A stretch of DNA of 64,000 nt from Amoebophrya sp. A120 (taxonomy: Eukaryota > Sar > Dinophyceae > Syndiniales > Amoebophryaceae): contig CAJINV010000010.1 in the NCBI GenBank assembly GCA_905178155.1, positions 2,180,167-2,244,166 of the forward strand, written 5' to 3'. A model generated the notes under the pieces. It saw only the letters and a program-made list of their open reading frames with translations. It did not search any database and was not told the DNA's origin. Within the stretch, counting starts at the first letter, position 1; each line of letters starts with the position of its first letter. Both the position numbers and the translations under genes were made by a program. Of this stretch, positions 1-11,138 are shown piece by piece.

Positions 1-101
1 GTGTTCATCGTGTTTCTGTTTGCACATGACAAAACAGGAACTCTTTAGGATTCAATACGCAACACAAAGTATTTTAGTATGCGAAATCGTCCAATAAGTA
101 C

Positions 102-1172
<1,071 letters not shown>

Positions 1173-3448
1173 GTTGATTCGCTGATAGCGCCACGCGGAC
1201 GTGACCACCGGCGGCAGGGACGACCTGAAGGGTCTGGAGACTCCCCTTTTTTCGGGGGGTAGAAGAGGGCCAAACCCGCACGCAAAACTTCGGCGGGCCT
1301 AGATCGATCAAAGAAAGCTCCTGTGCGTGAACGCAACAAAAAGCCAAAATTAATCGAAATAGGTCTTGTAATGAATAGCCTTCAAAAACCCGACGTCCTT
1401 ACGTTCTCATGTTGTTTAGCTCCCGACGGTGATCGCAGCACCAGGAGCCCACACGAACTTGAAGAGTAACGCGCGGCTAGCAGAGCAGAGCAGGCGCGAA
1501 TCGCCGACCTTCCACAAGCGGAGGCCAAACTGTAAAATATTTTTTCCAAGCAGAGCTGTAGCGAGCGCAATAGCGCTGAGGAACAGGTAAGTTGTTTAGA
1601 GCCCCGGCGCCTAATGAAACTACTTGCCAGGATTAGCAGACCTGACCCAAAACTATCTACATGCAGACGCCATGGCGGAGCTCCGCAGACAACAAACCAG
1701 CCCCCGACAAACATATAAATGTCATTCATATCAACTGCGGAACCCGAGTGAGAAAGAACGAAAAGATGAGGTCGCGAGCACCGCGTTCGTGGCACATTTT
1801 CACCACCACCAGATAGCGCGCGCATGTAAACAAGCTCTGGCAGACTGACGAGCACCAAGAGGTGTTCGCCGGAAAGACAGCAGCAGAAAAAAGCGCCCAT
1901 CTGAATCGGGGAAAATCAACACGAAGTTGGTCGTCGGACCGCAGGGGTGTAGTAGGAAAAGTTGCGCAACGCCCCGCCGGCAACTCGTTGGTGAACGTCA
2001 AGTGCCAGAATCCCCAAAGACTGTCGCGCCCCCCCGGACAAACCCGCTGGCAAGGCGGAAAAAACAAAGCCCCTGCGAGTACGCGGGATCCGCAACTAGC
2101 GCTACAAAGGTTGCAAAAGTAAAGCGAGCAGACTTAGAGGGAAGAAGCAGGATAAAAGGGTAGGGATCTAAGCCTACAGGGACGCATGCAAGAGGGGGTA
2201 AAAGGAACGGGCAGTCCAGTAGTAAGCAACAGCGAGTAAGAAAACAACATAACATAATTAAACGACTGAAGAAAAGTAAAAGGGGTATAGACCTGATTCT
2301 ACAGGGGCGGATACAAGGGGAAGCGAAGCAGGAAAGATCAGGATAGTTGAACTAGGCAGGACAGTATACGACGAACATCACACAGAAGAACGCTGGCCTT
2401 GCTCCCGTCCAACTGCTAGCGTGATGCCTCTCCGCCCACCTCGCAGCGCCTTCAGAAATGGCCCGGCTGACTACTCTCGGGTCGGATGCTGCTCGCGGAT
2501 GCTGCTTGATGTGATCTTGTTGCCCTAGCCGAAGTTCTGCTTTCAGGTCGTACAGGCCTGGTAGAGGGCGACGAACTAGACCGAAGACTAGAACGCCCCC
2601 CCGCTACCGCGAGGTTTTTAGTAGTCAGATTGCGTCAAGGCCGGCCGGAAGACACTGGGATAGTTTACCTGTGGCCTTGTAGCCCGAGTCTGATTCAAAC
2701 CGTTCTACGCGCTGATGTCATCCTCCATGTCCGTGAAGAGTAAGGCGGCAAGTTAAGGGGGAATTGAGATGGCGGGGAACTTAAAAAAAAAATAAAAGGC
2801 AATCGAAAGCAAACTAGTTCCCCGGCTCGACATGCGGCGACGCTGCTCTTCCACGCAGCGCCCCGGCGAGCAGTTGACGGGGCACTCACTCACTGGACAG
2901 GCCGTCTCCCGCTCAGCGGCGTGGCGCGGCTGTTCTACCAGGAAAGCACTACAGATAGCTTTGCCGCTACTATTTCTATACTTTTCTTTCTATTATAGCT
3001 ATTATTATTTAAGCTACTGCAGCGACGGACCTCGGCGGCGCATCCATCCGGTGAGCGAGTCAGGGCAGTTTGTGCTGGACGCATATTGTTTGTGTTTTTT
3101 GACCGCCGTGTGTGTGTGTGTTTCTTCGTCAACGTCCTTATGTGTGCACCCATGTGAGACTAGCGCTACCGGGGGGCTCTTCCTGTCCCCCCGGGTCCTA
3201 ATGTGTTTTGATTTGGAAAGGGGTAGCATCCGTTCTCAAACAAACGCAGGATCACACGCAGTAATTTAAATTAAGTAAAACATGTCGCTAATCAGGCCCT
3301 TCGTGTTCATACTAGGAAAAATAACAGATACTCCATGATACTGATAGTACTGTCTCCGATTTTCAACATAGTAAAACTGCATGACAAGGGTAAAACTGCA
3401 TGACAAGTTACCATTTCTCATGCTAAGCAAATTTGTAATGCGATTTGT

Positions 3449-3475
3449 ACTAGTACGATACTTTTGCAATGCATA
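3449..3475. repeat. Orphan F1 introner terminal repeat
   Basis: Reads TACTAGTACGATACTTTTGC followed by AATGCATA, the typical right end of F1 elements, preceded by the usual core words (ATGACAAG, TTTGTAATGC) from about 3375. No matching left end is found upstream, so this is a truncated copy outside any recognised gene. Confidence 0.6.
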
Positions 3476-4050
3476 TCTTCGACCACCAATCGGTTCGGGG
3501 ACCGCTTCTTTGTGGGCACCACGCTGGGTTGCGCCGGGGCAGCTGCAGCTGGGGCGGGATCTGCCATCTTGATATGTTAAGAGAAGCTTGGTTGGGCTTT
3601 ACGGTAACGACCTTCTAGAGAACAAGTTGCTAGTGTCTCTTATTTGGTTGTCAGTCGGGTAGTAGTATCTCGGATGTGAAAATGTCAGTCGGGTAGTCGT
3701 ATTTCTTGTTTTTTTTGGATTGTGTGATGAATACCAACTGCAACTACTTTTACTTTTCCTTCTTATCGATCTGTGTCGTTGTTCTGTATCGCTGTTTTTT
3801 GTATCGCTGTTCGGAATCGATTTTGATGTCATGTACAATTACAATTAGCTCGGTCTGATTATGGAAAATGAATGTACAAGCAGCTACTCGTTGGTTGGTA
3901 AAAAGTGGAGTCCTGTTTTCGTGAAGTCGCGTTTTTGGAAGCCTCGCGCGGCCAAAGCTGTACTATACAACCAGCTTCTATGTCTGCTTTGAGGAGATTG
4001 ATATATCTCTCTTGTTTCAAATCTTTTTCTGGAGAAAATCGTTAACAGGG

Positions 4051-4123
4051 CCTTTCTGTGGCTAGCAGATGACGGATCTTTTTCGGGAGGTAGTGCCAGT
4101 ACTAGTACTTTCCTCGCGTTGAA
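4051..4123. repeat. Dispersed 73-bp repeat, copy 1
   Basis: Shares the words TGTGGCTAGCA, TGACGGA, CTTTTTCGG, TACTAGTAC and CCTCGCGTTGAA, in the same order and spacing, with 7582-7654. The two copies lie on either side of the 4.7-7.0 kb genes in direct orientation. Function unknown. Confidence 0.65.
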
Positions 4124-4711
4124 GAGGAGAACACCAAACTTAGAAAATCACTTGCTCCACTGCCAACGTCGCAGTTGCCCAAGGCACAGGGAATCGGAAA
4201 CTTCATCGAATTCGTATACAAGAATCAAAGAGAAACATTTATTACCGTCATAATGCATCGAAGTCCATGTCACTGTCCACTGTAATCATACAAAACTGAT
4301 TTAGATAGACATCGTGTGCGTTTTCTAAGCCAGGTGGAGTCTGGGGACCGGGGTAAGTACGTGCTAATACGGGTAAGTAACTATACTTATTGTTCGATAC
4401 ATTCACAGTCGCGTTTTTTTACAGAGTTCGATTCGAAGAAAGAGAGACTGCTCCTGATATATATTTGAGTGATAAATTTATTTGATATTGAGTCACTTTT
4501 ACATTTCCGGAAAGCGATAGTTCAGTTCATCCCTGTACGTACTTTTTTATTGATACTCTTCTAGCGGTCCGTCCGCTGCGGACGAGGCTCGAGACTCTTT
4601 CTCTACTTTTATTTATTTAACTGCATTAGCTGCTTCATCAATTAAACAAATGAACTACTCCTGTTCGGCTTAAATCGTCTAACCTTTTTCTACTTCCCCT
4701 CCGCGATCACC

Positions 4712-4918
4712 TCACGTTTCCTCCCCCTCCACGGCATCGGGATCCATCAGGACCGACCGCCACGCATCGTTGGAGGATGATGGAAAAGCAATCCGCTTGA
4801 TCCGCTCCCAAAGCGAACCGGATTCGTACTGATACTGAAAGTCGTCCAGGTCGTCCAGCAACAGTTCGGCTGCAATTTTGTTCTCCTCCTCCTCGTCCTG
4901 CTCCCCCCCGTCACCCAT
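4712..4918 (-). CDS. Small acidic protein or 3' exon, unknown
   Basis: 68 codons from the ATG at 4918, which sits in the context GCCACCATGGG. The product begins MGDGGEQDEEEENKIAAELL and contains DDLDDFQYQY and SLWERIKRIAF. It is strongly acidic, with one amphipathic patch. The frame stays open upstream to about 4976, where CTCCAG could be a splice acceptor, so this may instead be the last exon of a longer gene. It lies 500 bp downstream of the stop of the next minus-strand gene. No family recognised. Confidence 0.4.
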   Translation of the reverse strand: MGDGGEQDEEEENKIAAELLLDDLDDFQYQYESGSLWERIKRIAFPSSSNDAWRSVLMDPDAVEGEET

Positions 4919-5476
4919 GGTGGCTGCGGTCTTGAACGAGAACAGGGAGGACGGGCGCGACTGGACATTGCCCACCTGGAGATGGTAAGTACTTACTTAT
5001 TGTCATTCACAACTTTCACGTTATGCATTTCTTCGACTCTGGTGCGGCAACGCACAGGACGGACGAGATGAAATATGCAAAAGTGCTTCCACTAGGTCAT
5101 GCGTATCAATTCACAAAATCATCAAGTTCACGTCTGAAAAGAACGTACCGTGGAATCTTCTCCCGATTGGTTTCCTGCCAGACCGTCCTGCTGCTTGATG
5201 TTCTCCGCGCTCGCAGCGGAAAATCGCATCGGTGAATCTTGAAAGTCATGGTTACCTGAAGTGGTTGAACAAGGTACTATCGCCAATTGTATTCTGAATT
5301 TTTTTTTCTGAATTTTGCATTTTATTCTGAATTTTACATTTTATGCAAGTTTTTCCACGAATGAATCACCTCACGATGCTTCTCTATGTTCTCTATACGA
5401 GTACTTATTTATTTCCTAAGGTAAACCACTAAGCGGTGCTGTTTCACCTTCGTTTCCGGCAGTAGAGGGAGTTTCG

Positions 5477-7036
5477 TCATTCGTGGTTCACGAGGCGGTC
5501 CGCGTGCTGGTTCAATCGCTTTGCGGGACAGGAAGGCTTCGTGTCTGCTTCACTTGCTCCCGTCTTGCTTTCGAATTTGCTTTTCTTGCCCGTGCGCGTA
5601 GTCCCGCCTTGGTCGTGCTTCGCGTTCGAAGTCGTAGTGCCGGGTTCTTCATTGCTGGGTGAAGCTCCACTTGGTCCGGTCCGATTCAGCAGGTAGCAGA
5701 ACAGCAGTAGCGCAATCAGAATCGAGAAAATTGTGCAGAAGTCAACTGCTTGCCGGTACTTCTCGCCAACAACGGTCGAAGTCTTCACGAACCAACTGAA
5801 CAGGAGGAAGAAAACTACTGCGCCAAAGATGTTTGTCGTGTTCGCCGCAAGTCGATGACCAGATTCTTGTGTCGGCGCTTTGCAGAAGAAGCATTTGCAA
5901 CCGGCTCCGACAACAAACAAGACGAGCAGCGCCGCGACGTACATGTCGTGCGCGTTCCGAACGTGGTGCAAAGGAAGCAAGTGCGAAGACTGCGAGGCGT
6001 CCGAATTGTCGTGATTGTGGTGGGCGTGGTTTTTCGCATGTTCATCATCACTCGCGGGTGTGCTGGGAGAGAGGACAGCAGAAGGGGAGCGAACGAAGTA
6101 CGAGTCGACAAAGAAATTGTTGGTGTTGGTGTTGGCGTTCTTTACTTGGGTGTCGAGTAAGTCAACGGACGCAGCTTGTTCCGCTTTCGAAGATGTTGTT
6201 GTTGGCTTTGTTCGTTGCGTGTCGCTTTTCGCCGACTTTGCTGGAAGACTCGTCGGTGATGTGGAAGTCAGAGCAGGGTGCACGTCGTGGTCCACAACCA
6301 GATCATCGCCGGGCAATTCCGGGATGCCAGACGATTTCGCGACGATTTCCACTGCACTCACTTCGCCCACATCCGAAGCCTGCTCTTCTTTTGTACTGTC
6401 CAAAATCGGTTTGTGGGGCGCTCGTTCTATTTCCAAAATGTGTTCATTGAGTGTAAAACTGAATGCTTGTTGAAATGCGGTCTTAAATTTCTCACAGTAG
6501 TTGTTAATCTCGGTTTCCTTCTTTGTCGACTCCAACTGCATCTTCTTGTTCTGCTTCTTCCCTTTGTTCCCTTCATCTACTTTCTTGAGGATATTTTGCA
6601 GTGGATTGTTGCTGAATCGTTCGAGATCCGCGGTGACTCTAGAAATTTCATCTAATAACCGGTGACCCCAAACTACAGTTTTCTCGTCCTCGCCCTCGAG
6701 AGCGTACCTGGGCACGAGATTTGCGCTGAGGAATCTCTCAGCTAGTTGACGTTTGATGTACTGCGTGCCGTATGTAATTTGTGTGATCGTAGAGTAAGCA
6801 CTGGTGCTTTCTATTTGTGTGTCGATCTGCTCTGCTATGCCAGTGCTGAAATCAGAAGGATGGCTCCCCTGGTCCTCCGTCCATGTATGATACTGTGCCT
6901 GAAGTAGAGACTTGAGTACGTCTCCCGCTGCGTTTGTAATCTCCTCTGCAACCTCTTTCACTCCGGGTTTGAGGGAAGACACAGTTCCGGCGGTGGATGG
7001 AGTTTGATCAGAACCAGGCGATTCAGAGCCAGACAT
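5477..7036 (-). CDS. Three-helix membrane protein, unknown function
   Basis: 519 codons in one exon from ATG 7036. Residues 1-215 look globular and helical (for example AEEITNAAGDVLKSLLQAQY and GTQYIKRQLAERFLSANLVP). Residues 215-365 are a low-complexity, Ser/Thr- and His-rich linker. Three hydrophobic helices follow at about 367-387 (YVAALLVLFVVGAGC), 406-424 (FGAVVFFLLFSWFV) and 435-455 (FCTIFSILIALLLFCYLL), with a basic hydrophilic tail. There is no signal peptide, so both main domains are probably cytosolic with a C-terminal membrane anchor. It is one of few intron-free genes in the window. A signature family is not recognised. Confidence 0.7.
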   Translation of the reverse strand: MSGSESPGSDQTPSTAGTVSSLKPGVKEVAEEITNAAGDVLKSLLQAQYHTWTEDQGSHPSDFSTGIAEQIDTQIESTSAYSTITQITYGTQYIKRQLAERFLSANLVPRYALEGEDEKTVVWGHRLLDEISRVTADLERFSNNPLQNILKKVDEGNKGKKQNKKMQLESTKKETEINNYCEKFKTAFQQAFSFTLNEHILEIERAPHKPILDSTKEEQASDVGEVSAVEIVAKSSGIPELPGDDLVVDHDVHPALTSTSPTSLPAKSAKSDTQRTKPTTTSSKAEQAASVDLLDTQVKNANTNTNNFFVDSYFVRSPSAVLSPSTPASDDEHAKNHAHHNHDNSDASQSSHLLPLHHVRNAHDMYVAALLVLFVVGAGCKCFFCKAPTQESGHRLAANTTNIFGAVVFFLLFSWFVKTSTVVGEKYRQAVDFCTIFSILIALLLFCYLLNRTGPSGASPSNEEPGTTTSNAKHDQGGTTRTGKKSKFESKTGASEADTKPSCPAKRLNQHADRLVNHE

Positions 7037-8587
7037 CCTTAGTGGAAGAATAGTTGTATTCTACTATGTATTATGCTGGTTTCCACAACACCTTCCTATG
7101 ACGAAAATCCCTACGCAGCGGCTTTAAAATCGACATCCAAAGGAATTTACTCAAAATAAGAAGTTCAAGAAGGGAAGTCGAACGGACGAACGGCCGCGTG
7201 AGAGTGAGACAGCAACTACACGAGGCAACGATTACAAAAACCGAACCTCATACCTCATACTAATCCTTGGTGATCATTTTTCTCTCTTTCTAGAAACTGC
7301 TGAACCATTTGGCGCAAGACGTCGCTCCGATGAGCAGTACTCGACACGTCTCAACTCCTGGGACGCGTGGAGTCATACCCGAACGAGCACGATGGTATCT
7401 CTCTCTCTCTCTGCACATATTCACACAATTTAATGCTAATTTTATTCATTATAGTCGCTCTAAATCAAAGGTCACTCTAAATCAAAGGTCAAATGAACAG
7501 GCTCAGTTTTTCGTTCATCGCGTTGAAGAAGGAGATCGATTTTCTTTTCCTTCAGCTCGTTTTTAGCGATCACACACAGCGCTTTACTGTGGCTAGCAAG
7601 TGACGGACCTTTTTCGGATAGTGCCTGTACTAGTACAACTCTCCTCGCGTTGAATAACGATCTTAACTTCGCCGCGGAAAGAACCACGGAGCGGAAAAAT
7701 GAAAATGACTTGCATGGAACTGACGTTAATTATGGGGAGCTCGTATTCGTTGATAAGCAAAAATTAGTCTTTGACTTTGATTGTCGTTGTGGTTGTCTAG
7801 TCCATGACGTGAGCTGCATAAAAATCGTATAGGCTTTAGTTTCTAAGTGTTCATCTTTCCGTAACCTTAGGCTGTATAAGAGTTGTAGAGCCACTTCTTC
7901 GAGTGTGGAAGACGCCTCCGCCTTCGCGGTGTCACGAACACAAACACTTCGCCCTTGTCTTTCGTCTTTCTACGAGGAATCACGACCAGAAGCCCGTTAA
8001 GTACTGTTTCATTCTGTAACTTTGATTCACACATCATGAAGGTTTTTCGTAGTTTTTGTATTTTTTCGAACGACGAGTTCTATGACAACTTTTCAAGGTG
8101 TTATGCGAGTGCTCTGCTCGTCGCTTTGGCCTTGGAAATAGGTGTGGGTAGCTTTGACGAGGACCGTAACAAGTCAAGGAAAAAATGTAGTACTACTGTA
8201 GTTCCTCTGTCTAGTCGAGGTTGGATGGCCATCAAAAACCACACAAGAACAATCGTCCCACGACCTATTTAAATCGATGAAATTACACCAAAAACGCGGC
8301 AGCAGGAGCAGCCAGTCCCAATCGCGTTGATGATACGAAGAAATTAAGTGGGTTAGCGATAGGAAGCCTCTTGTTCGTGAGGTTTGATGTTCTTGATGAT
8401 GAAGGCGCAATAAACAAAAGGGCTACTTTGTCTGTATTGTAAACATCCTGAGTTAGTAACTCCAAATGACAGCCTGCTCTGAACGTAACTTACGATGACA
8501 GCCTGCTCTGCGCCACCGCCTCTACCTCCTCCGGGCTGATGTATCAAAGCACTTCTGCGCACAGAACTACTACGTCCTCGAACTCAC
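7037..8587. other. Intergenic stretch, no supported gene
   Basis: Upstream of the membrane-protein ATG and downstream of the next gene's stop. Short overlapping frames only. It contains the second copy of the 73-bp dispersed repeat (7582-7654) and a short CT-rich tract near 7400. I see no RNA gene. Confidence 0.5.
7582..7654. repeat. Dispersed 73-bp repeat, copy 2
   Basis: Direct repeat of 4051-4123 with scattered substitutions and small indels. Shared words: TGTGGCTAGCA, TGACGGA, CTTTTTCGG, TACTAGTAC, CTCGCGTTGAA. Confidence 0.65.
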
Positions 8588-11090
8588 TTAAGCCTTCTGG
8601 ACTTGTTTCACGGTGCTGTTCCGGGCGGTGTCCGCAGGTTGTTTACTTCCATGTAATATTTCCTCCGCGGGCACTGTTCTTTGCGCTTCTCCTGCAGCTT
8701 GTTCCTCCTCAGATGATTTATCTTCACTCGACTTAATAGTCCCCTCCTGAGCCGCGACATCATGATGATCACCGCTCCTGTTTCTTTTCTCCAGCACAGT
8801 TGCTGGCTCACTCGTCTTCATCATGCCGCTGCCAAACTCTGGCGTCATCTTCAAGTCTGCACTTTCGGCTTCGGATGATAATTTCTCTGTTGCAGGAGGA
8901 GACTCAGCTTCGAGGGCAGTGCTATCCTGCATAGATTTGTACTGCTGGTCTTCATCGCCGGCCTCCGCTGTCTCCTCGTCGTCCTCATCAGCATCGAGTT
9001 CCTCCTCCTCCCCGAAGTCATCTTCGCTGACACCCATATCACGCATCATGCGATCGTCGTCATCTTTATGCGTTGCAAACATGTTGTCTGGATTGTTTCT
9101 ATCTGGGATTGGGAAGTTGTCATACCGCCTTTAGTATCTATATGAGTGAGAAACTCACTGTGGGTAAGCAAGCATGACAAACCTGTTTCCTGCAGGAGCG
9201 AGACGCGCATGAGAATATATCGCGTCTCTGCACCACAAGGAAGCAGCGCGGCTGTTTTGCGAAATCCATCACAGAGCTCAGGACCGGTTGTGCTAGTGCT
9301 TGTCCTAGTCCTATGGAAGTTCAGCATGACAACTTTAGTACACAAAAATCATCCAGGCACCAGAATATTCCACTTGATAATCCGGAAAGTCGTCCGGGAA
9401 ATCCTCGAACTCGTCCCTGTGTTCGATGGCCTTGATCAAATCGCACGGCGGCAGCGTCTATGAATTGCAAAAGTATCGCACAAGGTAGTAGTAGTGGTCG
9501 CATCACAAATTTACGCAGCGTGAGAAATGGAATTTGTAATGCGGATCTGCCTTCAGAGCGGATGCGGAGCGATATTTGTCATGCATGTTGACCGCAATCA
9601 ATTCTACGAGCACGATGCTTTTGCAGTGCATAGCGTCAAAGATGATCCCCCACGACCAGCGAGCATTTCTCCGGAACCTTCTTGTTTCGTGTTGCCCATG
9701 ACAAGTTTCAGCAGCGAGAGTGCGTCTCGGGGGAAGCCGCGATAGAGAAACGCGTTTTCCTGTCCAGCGATGACCGCTTGGAAAGTTTTCGGCAACAGGT
9801 GAATGTCCTGCATGCCCAGGAAAATCGCGGCTGGTGCGCCGGCGTCGGAAGTGGTCTGTGTGAAATTTTTGACGTTTAGACAAGATCTCCAAGAATGTAC
9901 TTTATTTCATTTTCAGTTTCAGACAGCGCGCGACTATTACGTATACTTGGGATCAACGAACCCGGGCGCCCCAAGAGAAGGTGGCACCGAAAAAAATGAT
10001 TCACTCACATTAGCAAAAAGCTGCACCTGTGCCATAGCTCCAATCTTAATCTTTTCCGCAACCGCGTCGAAGTTTTTTTTGTCATGATCACCGCTTTGCT
10101 CTCGTGTGTTCGCTGTCGGCTCTCTTGCAGCTCCCGAAGACGACGTTGACGACTGCTCGTTGCCATTGTAGTAGTGGATTTTCCAGATATCCGGGCGCTT
10201 GCTCAGCATGCGCAGGAAGCCGCGGATTGGGTCTTTCCGTTTTTCCACTTTGTCAAAGACGTGGAGGTTGAGGCAAGGAGAACTTGGAGTGTTTTCATCC
10301 GCATCACCCAAAAACATCTCCGGCGGGCAGGCGTCGGCTAGCACCGCCAGTTTCACTAATGCGTCAGGTAGACTGGTTTCGGACTGCAGACAGATGTGCA
10401 GGTTTTTCCGGAACTGGGGAACAACGGCACTTTGATCTCCTCCAGCAGAGGATAGAGTTTTGCCGTTGTTATCAGATGAAGAACCACAGCCCAAGCTCGT
10501 TTCGGTTTCCGACGAAGCTGCACCACTAGTGCCTGTTCCACCTTTCTTATCGCAGTAAAACCCATGCAGCAGTTCGAAAAAGGTTGACAGCAAATTGTGG
10601 AAACTTTCCTGCTCATTCGGGTGAAGCAGAGAAAGGAGCTCGTCCGCCCGGTCGGCTAGCTCATATCGGTAGAAATCCTCCTTCTTATCCTGATAGTAAT
10701 GGTGTTGGTGATGTGAATGTGTTGGACTCGACTATCAATAACGCAGCATCTTCACCGATTGCTTCTTCGATTCTATGCATCTACTTTGTCACATGCGGTG
10801 AACCTAAACCACAACCCGACTGAAAATCAACCTGTCACCTTCCACTCGACAAAGGCCCTGCGCTGCAGGCCGTGAAACACGGAGGGGAGCGACAAATCGG
10901 TGACGTCCAAGGGGGCTTGCAGCAGGAGGTTGTAATTTTTGCCCTCGAGCACCGCTTTCTCGCGCAGGCGGAAGATGTCGTTGTCGAGACACGCAGCCCG
11001 TTTCAGGAGCGGCCGGAGCTGGGTGTTATGATTAGACAAAGGCTCAAGCTCATCCTCATCTTTCAATCTCTTCCCAAGGATAATTTTCAT
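8588..11090 (-). CDS. Unrecognised conserved-looking protein, acidic C-terminus
   Basis: Exons: 11090 to about 10830 (MKIILGKRLKDEDELEPL..., QLRPLLKRAACLDNDIFRLR), about 10690-10010 (LADRADELLSLLHPNEQESF, HICLQSETSLPDALVKLAVL, KDPIRGFLRMLSKRPDIWKI), about 9880-9633 (FLGMQDIHLLPKTFQAVIAG), 9458-9368 (LPPCDLIKAIEHRDEFEDFP) and 9066-8588 (DDDDRMMRDMGVSEDDFGEE). The last exon is very acidic and Ser/Glu-rich. Introns near 10692-10832 and 9860-10008 look GT-AG; the other two are introner elements. The helical first half suggests an armadillo- or HEAT-like scaffold, but that is a guess and no family is recognised. The start at 11090 has a good context, but the frame is open for about ten codons upstream. 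This gene could therefore be the 3' half of the one at 11139-13521. Confidence 0.6.
9067..9367. mobile_element. Introner-like element, diverged family
   Basis: 301 bp, TAT...ATA ends. Left end TATGCGTTGCAAACATG and TGTCTGGATTG; right end TCATCCAGGCACCAGAATA, only partly complementary. Core words such as GCATGACAA are present. No clear duplication, but joining ...FPDYQVE to DDDDRMMRDMG is in frame. Confidence 0.65.
9459..9632. mobile_element. Introner element, family F1
   Basis: 174 bp. Ends TATGAATTGCAAAAGTATCG and CGATGCTTTTGCAGTGCATA. Duplication GCGTC at 9454-9458 and 9633-9637. Removal reads GGSSLTLPPCDLIKAIEHRD in frame. Confidence 0.9.
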
Positions 11091-11138
11091 GGCGGAAGTA
11101 AGTAGAATAGAAACTACGTACTACATGAGTCACACAAT

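Larger units (their letters stand above)
1380..4700. other. Intergenic stretch, no supported gene
   Basis: Open frames here are short, overlap on both strands and show no recognisable domain. Contents seen: a TG microsatellite near 3108-3122, an orphan introner end at 3449-3475, and one copy of a 73-bp dispersed repeat at 4051-4123. No tRNA or rRNA is apparent. Confidence 0.5.

Noticed and set aside
1382-1900. 172-codon minus-strand frame
   Set aside because: Cys/Leu/Ser-rich, overlapped by open frames on the other strand, and without a domain.
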